Source: Streptomyces spororaveus
GTDB lineage: Bacteria > Actinomycetota > Actinomycetes > Streptomycetales > Streptomycetaceae
Reading direction: 5' to 3'
Assembly (NCBI RefSeq): GCF_016755875.1
Contig: NZ_BNED01000003.1
Span: forward strand, 124,001 to 188,000
Length of the DNA: 64,000 nt
Part shown: in pieces, positions 37,168-46,130 of the stretch
How the letters are laid out: every line of letters begins with the position of its first letter
Numbering within the stretch: the first letter of the stretch is position 1
The notes under the pieces: generated by a model
What the model saw: only the letters and a program-made list of their open reading frames with translations
Database searches by the model: none
Told to the model about the DNA's origin: nothing
Position numbers and translations under genes: made by a program

Positions 37168-37373
37168 GACAGCCCCCTGGAGAAGTGGTTGACGGTGAGG
37201 CCGCAGTCGAAGGCCGGGGCGGGGGTGCGGGCGGGGTTCGCGGGGGTGCCGGGGCGGTCGAGGAGGGGGATGCCGTAGCCGAGGACGGCGGGGCGGCGGT
37301 TGGCGGCGGGGGTGTCGAACCGCTGGGCGGCCCGGTCGAGGGTGGCGGAGATGTAGCAGGTCAGCTTGCGCAA
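37164..37373 (-). pseudogene. Internally deleted RibD/DHFR-like mini-gene
   Basis: The 69-codon frame opens at a TTG (AGAAG upstream) with LRKLTCYISATLD, the hallmark N-terminus of RibD-C / dihydrofolate-reductase-like proteins, and ends with AVLGYGIPLLDR...AFDCGLTVNHF, the hallmark C-terminus. The 110 or so central residues are absent, so an in-frame deletion joined the ends. It stays open and its stop overlaps the glycosyltransferase start, so it may still be translated and act as a leader. No reductase activity is expected. Confidence 0.6.
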
Positions 37374-37459
37374 GCGGTTCTCGCTTCTTCTGTGCGGATG
37401 CGGGTGCCGGTAAGGGGGTTCATGCGGGTACGGGTGCTGCGGCGGGTACGGGTGCGGGG

Positions 37460-38461
37460 TCAGGTCGCGGGCAGGCCGAGCTGGAACTCGCGGGTGCGCC
37501 GGTGGGTGCGGTACCCGAGCCGGTGGTTGACGGCGAGCATGTGGAGGTTGTCCTCGGCGTTGTCGGTCTCGATCTCGGTGACGCCGGGGTGCTCGGCGCG
37601 CAGCCTGCGCACCATGGCGGCCTTGACCCACAGGCCCAGTCCGTGGCCGCGGTGGGCGGGGACGACGGCCGTGTCGTACTGCTGGGCGCGGGCCGGTGTT
37701 CCCGGGGGGAGCACGATCTCGGTGTAGCCGGCCATGGTGCCGTCGTCGTGGAGGGCGGCGACGGTCAGCAGGGTGTCGCCGCGGCCGGCGACCGCCTCGG
37801 CCATGGCGCGGACGCGGGCGGCGTCCCAGGCCTCGTGGCCGTAGTCCAGGTCGCCCAGGGGCATGTCGTTCATCGCGTTCTTGGCCAGGGCGAAGGCGTC
37901 GGCGAGGCCGTCGGGGACGGTGCCGGTCCAGCCGGTCAGCCGGTAGCCGGGGGGTCCGCCGTCGGCCGGCGGGCGGTGGGCGGGCCCGTCGGTGTCCCCG
38001 AGGCGCAGCAGGAGGTGGTCCAGGGTCATCGCCGGGCGGAATCCCCAGCGCCGGCAGAAGGCCTCGCCGGGGCCGTCGGCCGCCGCTGCGGCGACCAGGC
38101 TGCGCCGGCTCTCGGTGCGGCATGCCGCCACGGCGGCGGACAGCAGGCGGGAGCCGGTTCCCCGGCGCCGGTGCGCGGGGTCGACGTGGAGTTCCAGTTC
38201 GGCCAGGTGGTCCCGGCCCGGGGAGGTGAACAGCCGCAGGGCCGCGACCGCGACCGCGGCGCCGTCGGCTCCGGTGGCCAGCCAGGTCAGCCGGTGGCTG
38301 TCCAGGGCGGGCGTGGTGAGCCGGGCGTGGATGCTGGCGGGTTCCGGAGGGGGCGTTCCCGGTGTGTCGTGGGCCGCGGAGGCGGCGACGACCCGGTGCC
38401 AGGCGGCGGCGTCGGTGACCGACACGTGGTGGAGGGGGACGAGGTGGATGTGCTCGGACAA
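37460..38461 (-). CDS. Tandem GNAT N-acetyltransferase
   Basis: The 333-residue product contains two acetyltransferase modules. The first (about 10-150) has LELHVDPAHRRRGTGSRLLSAAVAACR, the acetyl-CoA loop; the second (about 175-325) has DTAVVPAHRGHGLGLWVKAAMVRRL and NAEDNLHMLAVNHRLGYR. Such double-GNAT proteins acetylate small molecules; in actinobacteria some resemble mycothiol synthase. The TTG start at 38461 has GGAG eight bases upstream. It is divergent from the LuxR regulator gene with 128 bp between. Confidence 0.87.
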   Translation of the reverse strand: MSEHIHLVPLHHVSVTDAAAWHRVVAASAAHDTPGTPPPEPASIHARLTTPALDSHRLTWLATGADGAAVAVAALRLFTSPGRDHLAELELHVDPAHRRRGTGSRLLSAAVAACRTESRRSLVAAAAADGPGEAFCRRWGFRPAMTLDHLLLRLGDTDGPAHRPPADGGPPGYRLTGWTGTVPDGLADAFALAKNAMNDMPLGDLDYGHEAWDAARVRAMAEAVAGRGDTLLTVAALHDDGTMAGYTEIVLPPGTPARAQQYDTAVVPAHRGHGLGLWVKAAMVRRLRAEHPGVTEIETDNAEDNLHMLAVNHRLGYRTHRRTREFQLGLPAT

Positions 38462-38543
38462 GGCGGCGGCTCCGGTGATCGGCGGGGGCTGACTCCCGGA
38501 AAGTTACGGGGGTCTGACGGGCCGGCACATCGGTAGGCGTGAC

Positions 38544-38579
38544 TTAACGCATTGATCACGAACGCGGGGGCGTTAGGTA
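38544..38579 (+). promoter_or_regulatory. Candidate leaderless promoter and inverted repeat of the LuxR gene
   Basis: TTGATC (38552-38557) and TAGGTA (38574-38579) are spaced by 16 bp and end 10 bp before the ATG at 38590. There is no ribosome-binding site, so the transcript may be leaderless. TAACGC (38545-38550) and GCGTTA (38570-38575) form an inverted repeat that overlaps the -10, a possible operator for self-regulation. Confidence 0.45.
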
Positions 38580-38589
38580 GGTTGGCCCC

Positions 38590-41373
38590 ATGCTTTACGG
38601 GCGGGGGACCGAGCAGGACCGGATACGGCGGATGCTTGTGCGTGCCGGAGCCGGCGACGGCGACGGTGCGGGCGGGGCGAGCGGTGCGCTGGTGATCCAT
38701 GGTGAGGCCGGGATGGGCAAGACGGCGCTGCTGGAGTACGCGAGGGGGTTGGCGGGTCCGGGGCGGGTGCTGCGGACCGTGGGGATCGAGTCGGAGATGG
38801 AGCTGGCCTTCGGTGGCCTGCACCAGTTGCTGTGGCCCGTCGCCTCGCTGCTGGAGCGGCTGCCGCGGCCGCAGGCCGCGGCGCTGAGCGCGGCGTTCGG
38901 GGTGTCGGGTGAGGCGGTGCGGGACCGGTTCGCCCTGGGGACGGCGGTGCTGGCGATCCTGTCGCAGGCCGCGGGCGGCGGTCCTCTGCTGTGTGTGGTG
39001 GACGACTCCCAGTGGCTGGACCGGGCGTCGCTGGACGCTCTGGTGTTCGCGGCCCGGCGGCTGCACCGTGAGGGTGTGGTGATGCTGTTCGCGGTCCGTG
39101 ACGGTGTGCCCGGGGGGCATATCGGCGGCTTGCCGCAGCTTCTGCTGCGGGGGCTCGATTCCGCGGCCGTCGACGCCCTTCTCACCGACCGGGTGGTCGC
39201 CCTGTCGCCGTATGCGCGGGAGCAGATCGTCGAGCAGGCGCAGGGCAACCCGCTGGCCCTGCTGGAGCTGCCGGCGTCGCTCACGGCCGAGCAGCGCGGC
39301 GGGCAGCTGAACCCCGTCGCTCTTCCGGCCGGGCTGTCCTCGCCCTCCAGCCGGATCCAGGAGGCTTTCCAGGCCCAGATCCGCCGGCTGCCCGACGCGA
39401 CCCGGGCGATGCTGCTGGTGGCCGCGGCCGACGACTCCGGCGACCTCGATCTGGTGCTGCGGGCGTCGGCCCGTTTCGGTGCCGCGCTGGAGGACCTGGA
39501 GCCGGCCGAGGACGCCACGCTGGTCCTGCTGAGCGAGCACACCCTGGCCTTCCGCCACCCCCTCATCCGGTCGGCGACCTATCAGGACGCGGCCCTGGCG
39601 CGGCGTCTGGCGGCCCACCGGGCGCTGGCCGACGCGCTCACCGGGGACCGGGGCGCCGGCCAGCACGCCGACCGCAGGGCCTGGCACCTGGCGGCCGCCA
39701 CGACCGGCGCCGACGAGGCCGTCGCCGCCGAGATGGTCGGTGTCGCCGAGCGGGCGGGCGGCCGGCAGGGGACGGCCTCGGCCTCGGCGGCGTACGAACG
39801 GGCGGCGCAGCTGACCGCGGACCCCGCCGCCCGTGCCCAGCTGCTGGCCGCCGCGGCCATCACCTCGGCCGAGGCCGGGCAGTTCCACCGCACCGCGGCC
39901 CTCACCGACCACATCAACGCGCTCGCCCTGGACCCGCGGATGCTCGCCGACCTCGCCCGGGTCCGGGCCATCGTCGAGCTCGACCGCGGGTCACCGGGCC
40001 GGGCCGCCCGCATCCTGCTGGAGTGCGCGGACCGGATCGGGCAGTGCGCCGACCTGGCCCCGGTGCTGACCGAGGCGGTCCAGAGCGCGCAGTCCTCGGG
40101 AGACCGCCGGCTGCTGGCCGATGTCGCCGCCCGCCTCCCCGACTCCCCGCAGTACGCGATGGCCCGGGCGATGACCGGCCCCCTCGACGCGGTCCGGGAG
40201 CCGGCGCCGGGGCCGGGGACGGGGCCGGGGCCGGGGACGGGGGCAGCGGAGCTGCCGCACGCGGGACACGGGGACGGGGAGGGGGAGGACGGGTTCGCCG
40301 AGCGGATCCTGGCCGGGGTGCACGGCCTGCTCTTCGCCGATCACCGCGCCGCGCTCGACACCGCCGCCACCTGTGTGCGCGACTGCCGGACCCAGGACGT
40401 GGTCGGCTGGCTCCACACCTCGCTGCACCTGCTCGCCGAGGCCCGGCTGTCGCTGGGGCTCCACGAGGAGGCCCGGGCCGCCGCCGAGGAAGGGCTGGCC
40501 GTCGCCGGGCAGTTCGGCCGCCGGCACCGGGAGACGTACCTGCGGGCGACCCTGGCGACGCTGGCCGCGCTGCAAGGCGATCACGAGCGGTGCACCGGCC
40601 TGGGCGAGGCGGCTCTGGAGCACGCCGACGCCCACGGCATCGGACTGGCCGCCGCCCACGCACTGCGGGCCCTGGGCCTGCTCGACCTCGGCGCCGGGGA
40701 CGCCGGGAGCGCGCTCGCCCGCCTGGAGGCGGCCAGGGACCGGGCGGGGCATCCGGTCCTGACCGCCTTCCTCCTTCCCGATCTGGTCGAGGCGGCGGTC
40801 CGGGCCGGGCAGGTGGAGCGCGCGGCGCACGCGGTCGCGGTCATGACGCGGTGGGCCGGGGCCGCGCAGCAGCCGGCGGCCTGGGCCCTGGCCCGCCGCT
40901 GCCAGGCGCTGACCTCTTCGGGCGCCGGGGCCGGGGAGCACTTCACGGCCGCGCTGCGGCTGCACGAGGAGGGCACGGCCCAGCCGTTCGAGCGGGCCCG
41001 TACCGAGCTGCTGTACGGGGAGTGGCTGCGCCGTGAACGGCGCCGCAGCGATGCCCGCGGCCGTCTTCGCAGTGCCCTGGAGACGTTCGAGGGGCTCGGT
41101 GCCCGGGCCTGGGCGTCACGGGCCCGCACCGAACTCCAGGCCTGCGGTGAGACGCTGGATCCCGCGGGGCGCCGGGACGAGCTGCTGGACCGGCTCAGCC
41201 CGCAGGAACGGGAAGTCGTGCGGCTCGCCGCCACGGGTGCCACCAACCGTCAGATCGCCGCCCGGCTCTTCCTGAGCCCCCGCACGGTCGGCCACCACCT
41301 CTACCGGGCCTTCCCCAAGCTCGGCGTCACCACCCGCAACGACCTGCCGCTGCTCCTGGACCGGGACCGCTGA
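38590..41373 (+). CDS. Large LuxR-type regulator with AAA/STAND ATPase domain (LAL family)
   Basis: The 927-residue product has an N-terminal P-loop GEAGMGKTALL (about 38-48), a Walker B segment LLCVVDDSQWLDRASLDAL, a long TPR-like helical middle (about 350-860), and a C-terminal LuxR helix-turn-helix (LSPQEREVVRLAATGATNRQ, IAARLFLSPRTVGHHLYRAF). This is the LAL architecture of large ATP-binding activators. A low-complexity Pro/Gly insert (about 538-552) interrupts the middle. LAL regulators often control secondary metabolism or sugar use; the target is unknown. Divergent from the GNAT gene. Confidence 0.93.
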   Translation: MLYGRGTEQDRIRRMLVRAGAGDGDGAGGASGALVIHGEAGMGKTALLEYARGLAGPGRVLRTVGIESEMELAFGGLHQLLWPVASLLERLPRPQAAALSAAFGVSGEAVRDRFALGTAVLAILSQAAGGGPLLCVVDDSQWLDRASLDALVFAARRLHREGVVMLFAVRDGVPGGHIGGLPQLLLRGLDSAAVDALLTDRVVALSPYAREQIVEQAQGNPLALLELPASLTAEQRGGQLNPVALPAGLSSPSSRIQEAFQAQIRRLPDATRAMLLVAAADDSGDLDLVLRASARFGAALEDLEPAEDATLVLLSEHTLAFRHPLIRSATYQDAALARRLAAHRALADALTGDRGAGQHADRRAWHLAAATTGADEAVAAEMVGVAERAGGRQGTASASAAYERAAQLTADPAARAQLLAAAAITSAEAGQFHRTAALTDHINALALDPRMLADLARVRAIVELDRGSPGRAARILLECADRIGQCADLAPVLTEAVQSAQSSGDRRLLADVAARLPDSPQYAMARAMTGPLDAVREPAPGPGTGPGPGTGAAELPHAGHGDGEGEDGFAERILAGVHGLLFADHRAALDTAATCVRDCRTQDVVGWLHTSLHLLAEARLSLGLHEEARAAAEEGLAVAGQFGRRHRETYLRATLATLAALQGDHERCTGLGEAALEHADAHGIGLAAAHALRALGLLDLGAGDAGSALARLEAARDRAGHPVLTAFLLPDLVEAAVRAGQVERAAHAVAVMTRWAGAAQQPAAWALARRCQALTSSGAGAGEHFTAALRLHEEGTAQPFERARTELLYGEWLRRERRRSDARGRLRSALETFEGLGARAWASRARTELQACGETLDPAGRRDELLDRLSPQEREVVRLAATGATNRQIAARLFLSPRTVGHHLYRAFPKLGVTTRNDLPLLLDRDR

Positions 41374-41510
41374 CCCGGCCCGCCCCGGCGCCGCCCCGGC
41401 GTGCGCCGTCCCGCCCCGGGGTGCCGTGGCGGGGGTGTGAGGGGCGGGCGGGGCGTCAGCCGCCGCGCCCCGGGGGCCCGTGCCTTTCCGCCGGCAGGCC
41501 CCGGCGGGGC

Positions 41511-42611
41511 TCAGGCCCGCCTGTCCCCCGCCGGGGTCTGCCGGGCGGCTGCGACGCGGGCCGGGTGGGTGGGCGCGTCCGGTACGCCGGCGGGGCGCAG
41601 GTTCGCGAACTCCTTGCGCAGGATTGGTACGACCTCCTCGCCGAGCAGGTCGAGCTGTTCCAGGACGGTCTTCAGGGGCAGGCCGGCGTGGTCCATGAGG
41701 AACAGCTGGCGCTGGTAGTCGCCGGCGTAGTCGCGGAAGGACAGGGTGCGTTCGATGACCTGCTGCGGCGAGCCGACGGTCAGCGGGGTCTGTGAGGTGA
41801 ACTCCTCCAGGGACGGGCCGTGGCCGTAGACGGGCGCGTTGTCGAAGTAGGGGCGGAACTCGCGTACCGCGTCCTGGGAGTTCTTGCGCATGAAGACCTG
41901 GCCGCCGAGGCCGACGACGGCCTGTTCGGGGGTGCCGTGGCCGTGGTGGGCGTAGCGCTCGCGGTAGAGGCTGATCATCTGTGCGGTGTGGGAGGGGGGC
42001 CAGAAGATGTTGTTGTGGAAGAAGCCGTCGCCGTAGTAGGCGGCCAGTTCGGCGGTCTCCGGGGAGCGGATGGAGCCGTGCCAGACGAAGGGCGCGACGC
42101 CGTCCAGGGGGCGGGGGGTGGAGGTGAAGGACTGCAGCGGGGTGCGGAACCTGCCGTGCCAGGTGACGGTGTCCTCGTCCCACAGGCGGCGCAGCAGGGC
42201 GTAGTTCTCGGCGGCGAGGTCGGTGCCGTCGCGGATGTCCTTGCCGAACCAGGGGTAGACGGGTCCGGTGTTGCCGCGGCCCGTCATGAGGTCGACGCGG
42301 CCGTCCGCGAGGTGCTGGAGCATCGCGAAGTCCTCGGCGATCTTCACCGGGTCGTTGGTGGTGATCAGCGTCGTCGAGGTGGACAGGATCAGGTGCTCGG
42401 TGCGGGCGGCGATGTAGCCGAGCATCGTCGTCGGTGAGGAGGGGACGAAGGGCGGGTTGTGGTGCTCGCCGGTGGCGAAGACGTCGAGGCCGACTTCCTC
42501 GGCCTTCTGCGCGATGGCGAGCATCGCCTTGATGCGTTCGTTCTCGCCGGGCACGCGTCCGGTCGTCGGGTCGGCGGTGACGTCGCCGACGGTGAAGATC
42601 CCGAACTGCAT
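41511..42611 (-). CDS. LLM-class flavin-dependent oxidoreductase
   Basis: The 366-residue product has the bacterial-luciferase-like TIM barrel: MQFGIFTVGD at the start, then FATGEHHNPPFVPSSPTTML, ILSTSTTLITTNDPVKIAEDF, VDLMTGRGNTGPVYPWFGKD and the flavin-phosphate region VGLGGQVFMRKNSQDAV. It should use FMNH2 or F420 with a small-molecule substrate. It has a GGGGA site before the ATG. A GTTGA/TCAAC palindrome 25 bp upstream may be an operator. Substrate unknown. Confidence 0.9.
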   Translation of the reverse strand: MQFGIFTVGDVTADPTTGRVPGENERIKAMLAIAQKAEEVGLDVFATGEHHNPPFVPSSPTTMLGYIAARTEHLILSTSTTLITTNDPVKIAEDFAMLQHLADGRVDLMTGRGNTGPVYPWFGKDIRDGTDLAAENYALLRRLWDEDTVTWHGRFRTPLQSFTSTPRPLDGVAPFVWHGSIRSPETAELAAYYGDGFFHNNIFWPPSHTAQMISLYRERYAHHGHGTPEQAVVGLGGQVFMRKNSQDAVREFRPYFDNAPVYGHGPSLEEFTSQTPLTVGSPQQVIERTLSFRDYAGDYQRQLFLMDHAGLPLKTVLEQLDLLGEEVVPILRKEFANLRPAGVPDAPTHPARVAAARQTPAGDRRA

Positions 42612-42635
42612 GAGTCCCCATCCCCTTCCAAGATT

Positions 42636-42649
42636 GTTGACTGTTCAAC
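42636..42649. promoter_or_regulatory. GTTGA-N4-TCAAC operator-like palindrome
   Basis: GTTGACTGTTCAAC contains a perfect 5-bp inverted repeat around 4 bases, 25 bp upstream of the LLM oxidoreductase start. TTGAAC/GTTCAA half-sites of this kind are typical of MarR-family binding sites. No regulator gene is adjacent. Confidence 0.5.
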
Positions 42650-42731
42650 CATACCCGGAACGGGGGGCGCGCCCGCGGTATTCCCGGCGGCGGGCACGGG
42701 GCCGCCCCCGCGGCACCCGGCCGCGGGGGCC

Positions 42732-42821
42732 GGGTGCCGCGGGGGCGGCGGGTGCCGCGGGGGCGGCGGGTGCCGCGGGGGCGGCGGGTGCCGCGGGGGC
42801 GGCGGGTGCCGCGGGGGCGGC
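42732..42821. repeat. 18-bp unit in five perfect tandem copies
   Basis: GGGTGCCGCGGGGGCGGC is repeated five times without error between the LLM oxidoreductase promoter and the 3' end of the phospholipase D gene. It follows several partial copies upstream. In one plus-strand frame it would read PRGRRV repeats, but there is no sign of real coding. Such arrays vary in length by slippage. Confidence 0.9.
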
Positions 42822-42842
42822 GGAACGCCGGGGCCGGGGGTG

Positions 42843-44459
42843 TCAGCCCTGGCAGAGGCCGCGGGTGTAGTCGTGGGTCGCGGTGGCCTGGGAGTAGCGC
42901 CACTGCGGGTCCAGCAGGTCGCTGGTGAGCTGCCGGGCCGCGGCCGGGCTCTCGACGACGTACCCGAAGTCCTGGAGCCAGGACGGGTACAGGTTCTTGG
43001 AGCCGATGTAGAAGGCCGATCCGTCGACCGAGACCAGCTTGTGGTGCTGGGCGTAGGGCTTGCCGTCCGCCCAGGTGGGCCGGTCGGAGGCGCGGAAGGT
43101 GGCCAGCTGGAGGTTCTCGCACATCGCGGTGCGGGCCCGGGTGCCGTCGCCGGTCAGGGCCGTCAGGCGGCCGCGCAGCGCGTCGCTCACCTCGGAGAGC
43201 GACTTGATCTGCGAGTAGCCGCCGCTGCCGATCGTGCCGCGGTTGGCCGGGTCGCTCACCACGATGCGGACCTTGACGCCGGAGACGAGCTTGGCGGCGA
43301 GGGCGTCGTAGAGGCGCACGTCGTAGCGGGGCAGCGGCGGGCAGGTGGCGTGCACGTCCTGCTGGGAGATCTCGATGTGGGAGGTCGCGCTGGAGACCAG
43401 GGCGCGCAGGGCGCTCTCCTCGGGGTTGACGGTGTCGTAGTCGCGGTCGGCGTTGGTGTTGTCGTGCACGCCGATGCCGCACCGGGTGTCGCCGGCGGTG
43501 GGCAGGACCGGGTTGAAGGCGGAGGCGGGGTCGCTGCGGCGGATGCCGACGCCGAGGCCGCCGACGGCGAGGGCGGGCACGTCACCGCCGCCCGCCGGGG
43601 CGGCCGGGCGGGGCAGGGAGGGCATGCAGTCCGCGCCGGGCGAGGCGGCGAACCAGACCGAGGCCCAGCTGCTCTTGTTGCGGCAGGTCCAGTCCCACAG
43701 GGAGTCCAGGTAGCGGCCCGCGGAGCCGGCGGCGGGCCCGGTCAGCGCGAGGTCGACGTCGCTGACGGGGTGGGCGGTCTCCAGGTAGTCGTCCTTCCAG
43801 CTGTTGATGCCGCCGGTGATCACCGAGGTGCCGTCGACGACGACCAGCTTGGAGTGGTTCCAGGAGAACGCGGTCTTCGAGGTGGTCATCGAGGCCACGT
43901 TCAAGGTGATGCCGGCCGCGGCCTCCGGGCCGAGCCTGGCGAGCAGTTCGTCGCGGTAGGAGGAGGGGATCACCGTGGAGTGGTAGACGGGCGCGGCGCC
44001 CACCATGATGCGGACCTTGAGCCGGCCGCCCCGGCCGACGGCCTCCTTCAGGCCCGCGACGATCGCGTCCTGGTAGCCGCCGTTGGGGAAGGGCGCCAGC
44101 GTCGATATGTCCACCGTCTCGCGGGCGGCGGCGATGTCCTGGCGCGTCTTGTCCAGGAGGCGGCGCGAGCCGGGCCGGTCGGTGCAGGCGGCGTCGCCCC
44201 AGCAGCCGGGGGTCTGCAGCAGCCAGTCGGCGCCCCCGGGAACGGAGGAGCCGAGCCGGTTGCCTGCGGTGCGCTCCCACACCGAGCCCTCCAGGCCCGG
44301 TGAGACCTGGCGCAGGGTCTGCTCGACCGAGTCCAGGTGCGGGGTGGGGGCTTGCGCGGCGGACGCCGGGGCGGCGGCGCCGAGGAGGGAGAGGCCGAGG
44401 GCGAGGGCCGTGGCGGGGACGAGGGCCGCCGGGGCCGCCGTACGGACGGTGCGTGCCAA
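42843..44459 (-). CDS. pld: Secreted phospholipase D
   Basis: The 538-residue product starts at a TTG with AAGGA seven bases upstream. It has a signal peptide (residues 1-36, ending APASAAQ) and two HxK(x)4D catalytic motifs: [11 protein letters not shown] (H202, K204, D209) and [10 protein letters not shown] (H472, K474, D479). The N-terminal and catalytic segments match the classic Streptomyces phospholipase D that hydrolyses phosphatidylcholine and transphosphatidylates alcohols outside the cell. The length is typical. Four Cys in the last third and mid-protein may form disulfides. Confidence 0.95.
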   Translation of the reverse strand: MARTVRTAAPAALVPATALALGLSLLGAAAPASAAQAPTPHLDSVEQTLRQVSPGLEGSVWERTAGNRLGSSVPGGADWLLQTPGCWGDAACTDRPGSRRLLDKTRQDIAAARETVDISTLAPFPNGGYQDAIVAGLKEAVGRGGRLKVRIMVGAAPVYHSTVIPSSYRDELLARLGPEAAAGITLNVASMTTSKTAFSWNHSKLVVVDGTSVITGGINSWKDDYLETAHPVSDVDLALTGPAAGSAGRYLDSLWDWTCRNKSSWASVWFAASPGADCMPSLPRPAAPAGGGDVPALAVGGLGVGIRRSDPASAFNPVLPTAGDTRCGIGVHDNTNADRDYDTVNPEESALRALVSSATSHIEISQQDVHATCPPLPRYDVRLYDALAAKLVSGVKVRIVVSDPANRGTIGSGGYSQIKSLSEVSDALRGRLTALTGDGTRARTAMCENLQLATFRASDRPTWADGKPYAQHHKLVSVDGSAFYIGSKNLYPSWLQDFGYVVESPAAARQLTSDLLDPQWRYSQATATHDYTRGLCQG

Positions 44460-44579
44460 TGTGGGTCCTTGAATGGGGTGGGGGTGGCTCCGGCCGGGAG
44501 CGTGGCCGGCCACACCCCGACCTTGATCAACTCGCGTAAGTTACCAGTACGTAGGCCTGTGTTCACCCGCCCCGGGCGA

Positions 44580-45060
44580 GTTCCGGCCACGCACGGCCAC
44601 GCACGGCGGGACGCGGGCGGGCGGGACGCGGGCGGGGTGCGGGCGGGGTGCGCGGGGTGCGGGCCTCGCGGACGGGACGCGGGCGGGCAGGGTGCGCGGC
44701 CGGACGGGGTGCGGGTGGGCGGGCAGGGTGCGGGCGGGCGGGCAGGGTGCGGGCGGGACGCGGGCGGGCAGGGTGCGGAACGCGCGGGCGGGGTGCGCGG
44801 CCGGACGGGGTGCGGGATGCGGACGCGCGGGCGGGGTGCGCGGGGTGCGGGCAGGGTGCGGACGGGACGCGGGCGGGCGGGGCCGCGGCGCGGGGCGGCT
44901 GCCGCGAGGCCGGGAACGCCGGCCGGAGGCGGGGGCGGGGTCCGGTAAGAGGCGGGCGTGTCCGGGGCCGGGCCGGGAGGCCGGGCCCCGGAGGGCGGCC
45001 GGGGGCGGAGGCCGGGGCCGGGCCCGAAGGGCGGGCCCGAAGGGCGGGGCCGGGGTGGAA
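44580..45060. repeat. Degenerate GC-rich repeat block in an 854-bp gene-free gap
   Basis: Between phospholipase D (start 44459) and the dienelactone hydrolase (start 45314) no gene is supported. From about 44600 to 44880 units such as GACGCGGGCGGGCAGGGTGC recur many times with changes, and shorter GGCCGGGGC-type units follow. The track of Arg/Gly-rich frames here is a product of the repeats. Confidence 0.65.
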
Positions 45061-45313
45061 TTGTTCTCGCGGGCGGCTGCAACCGGCGGCTAGGGTGGGC
45101 GAGATGACTCCCGGGACGGCATTGCGCCACACACGGATCGGTGACCCGGTGCTCCGCTGAGCGCCGGACGGGCCGGTGCCCGTGTCCGCCCCCTGTCCCG
45201 CCCTCTGTCCCGCCCTCTGTACGGGCGAGGGGGCCGCGCCGCCACGGCCGCGCGGGCCCCGCCTGCGTCGTGTCGACCACAGGCTGCACACGACGACCGC
45301 AACCGGAGGATTC

Positions 45314-46066
45314 ATGCCCGTACAGAACCTGTCGATTCCCACGCCGGACGGCCCGGCCGACGCCTTCGCCGCCTTCCCCGACGATGCCGGCCGGCAACGC
45401 CACCCGGGGGTGCTGATGTACCCGGACGGCTTCGGTATCCGGCCCGTGGTGCGGGAGATGGCCCGCGAACTGGCCGGGCACGGCTACTACGTACTCGTCC
45501 CCAACCTCTTCTACCGGCACGGCCCGGCACCGGTGATCGGCCTTCCCGGGCACATCACCGACAAGGACCGGCCCGCGCTCCTCGCCCAGCTGATGCCCCT
45601 GATCGAGGCGCACACCACCGAACGGGTCCTGCGTGACGCCGACGCCTACCTCACGTTCCTCACCGCCCGGCCCGAGGCCGGCCCCGGCCCGGTCGCGGTG
45701 ACCGGGTACTGCATCGGCGGCCTCCTGGCGGTGCAGACCGCAGCGGCGCACCCCGGCCGGGTGGCCGCCGTCGCCGGATTCCACAGCCCCGTGGGCGCCG
45801 GCGGGCCCGGGGACCTGCGCCGTCTCCTGGCGGGACTGACCGCCCGGGTCCATCTCGGCCACGCCGAGAGCGACATCACGCCCGAGGCCCTCGGTGAACT
45901 CGGCCGGGCCCTGGACGCCGCGGGGCTCGCCCACACCTCGGAGATCTACCCCGGCACCGTCCACGGCTTCACCATGTCCGACACCGACGCCTTCGATCCC
46001 GCCGGGCTGCAGCGCCACTGGGACCGGCTGCTGCCCCTCCTCGCCGGCACCCTGGCCGGCGGCTGA
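45314..46066 (+). CDS. Dienelactone-hydrolase-family protein
   Basis: The 250-residue product has the alpha/beta-hydrolase triad of this family: C133 in GYCIGG, D188 in HAESDIT and H217 in VHGF. The start ATG has GGAGG a few bases upstream. Family members hydrolyse dienelactones, carboxymethylenebutenolide or related esters. The usual length is 230-250. A long terminator follows and the convergent glycosyltransferase ends there. Confidence 0.92.
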   Translation: MPVQNLSIPTPDGPADAFAAFPDDAGRQRHPGVLMYPDGFGIRPVVREMARELAGHGYYVLVPNLFYRHGPAPVIGLPGHITDKDRPALLAQLMPLIEAHTTERVLRDADAYLTFLTARPEAGPGPVAVTGYCIGGLLAVQTAAAHPGRVAAVAGFHSPVGAGGPGDLRRLLAGLTARVHLGHAESDITPEALGELGRALDAAGLAHTSEIYPGTVHGFTMSDTDAFDPAGLQRHWDRLLPLLAGTLAGG

Positions 46067-46070
46067 GCCG

Positions 46071-46119
46071 CCCCGCACCCGGCCGGCGGCCCGTCCGGGC
46101 CCGCCGGCCGGGTGCGGGG
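46071..46119. terminator. Bidirectional 19-bp terminator hairpin
   Basis: CCCCGCACCCGGCCGGCGG (46071-46089) pairs perfectly with 46101-46119 around an 11-base loop. It lies between the convergent dienelactone hydrolase (plus) and glycosyltransferase (minus) genes and can serve both. Confidence 0.85.
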
Positions 46120-46130
46120 GCGGGCGGTTC

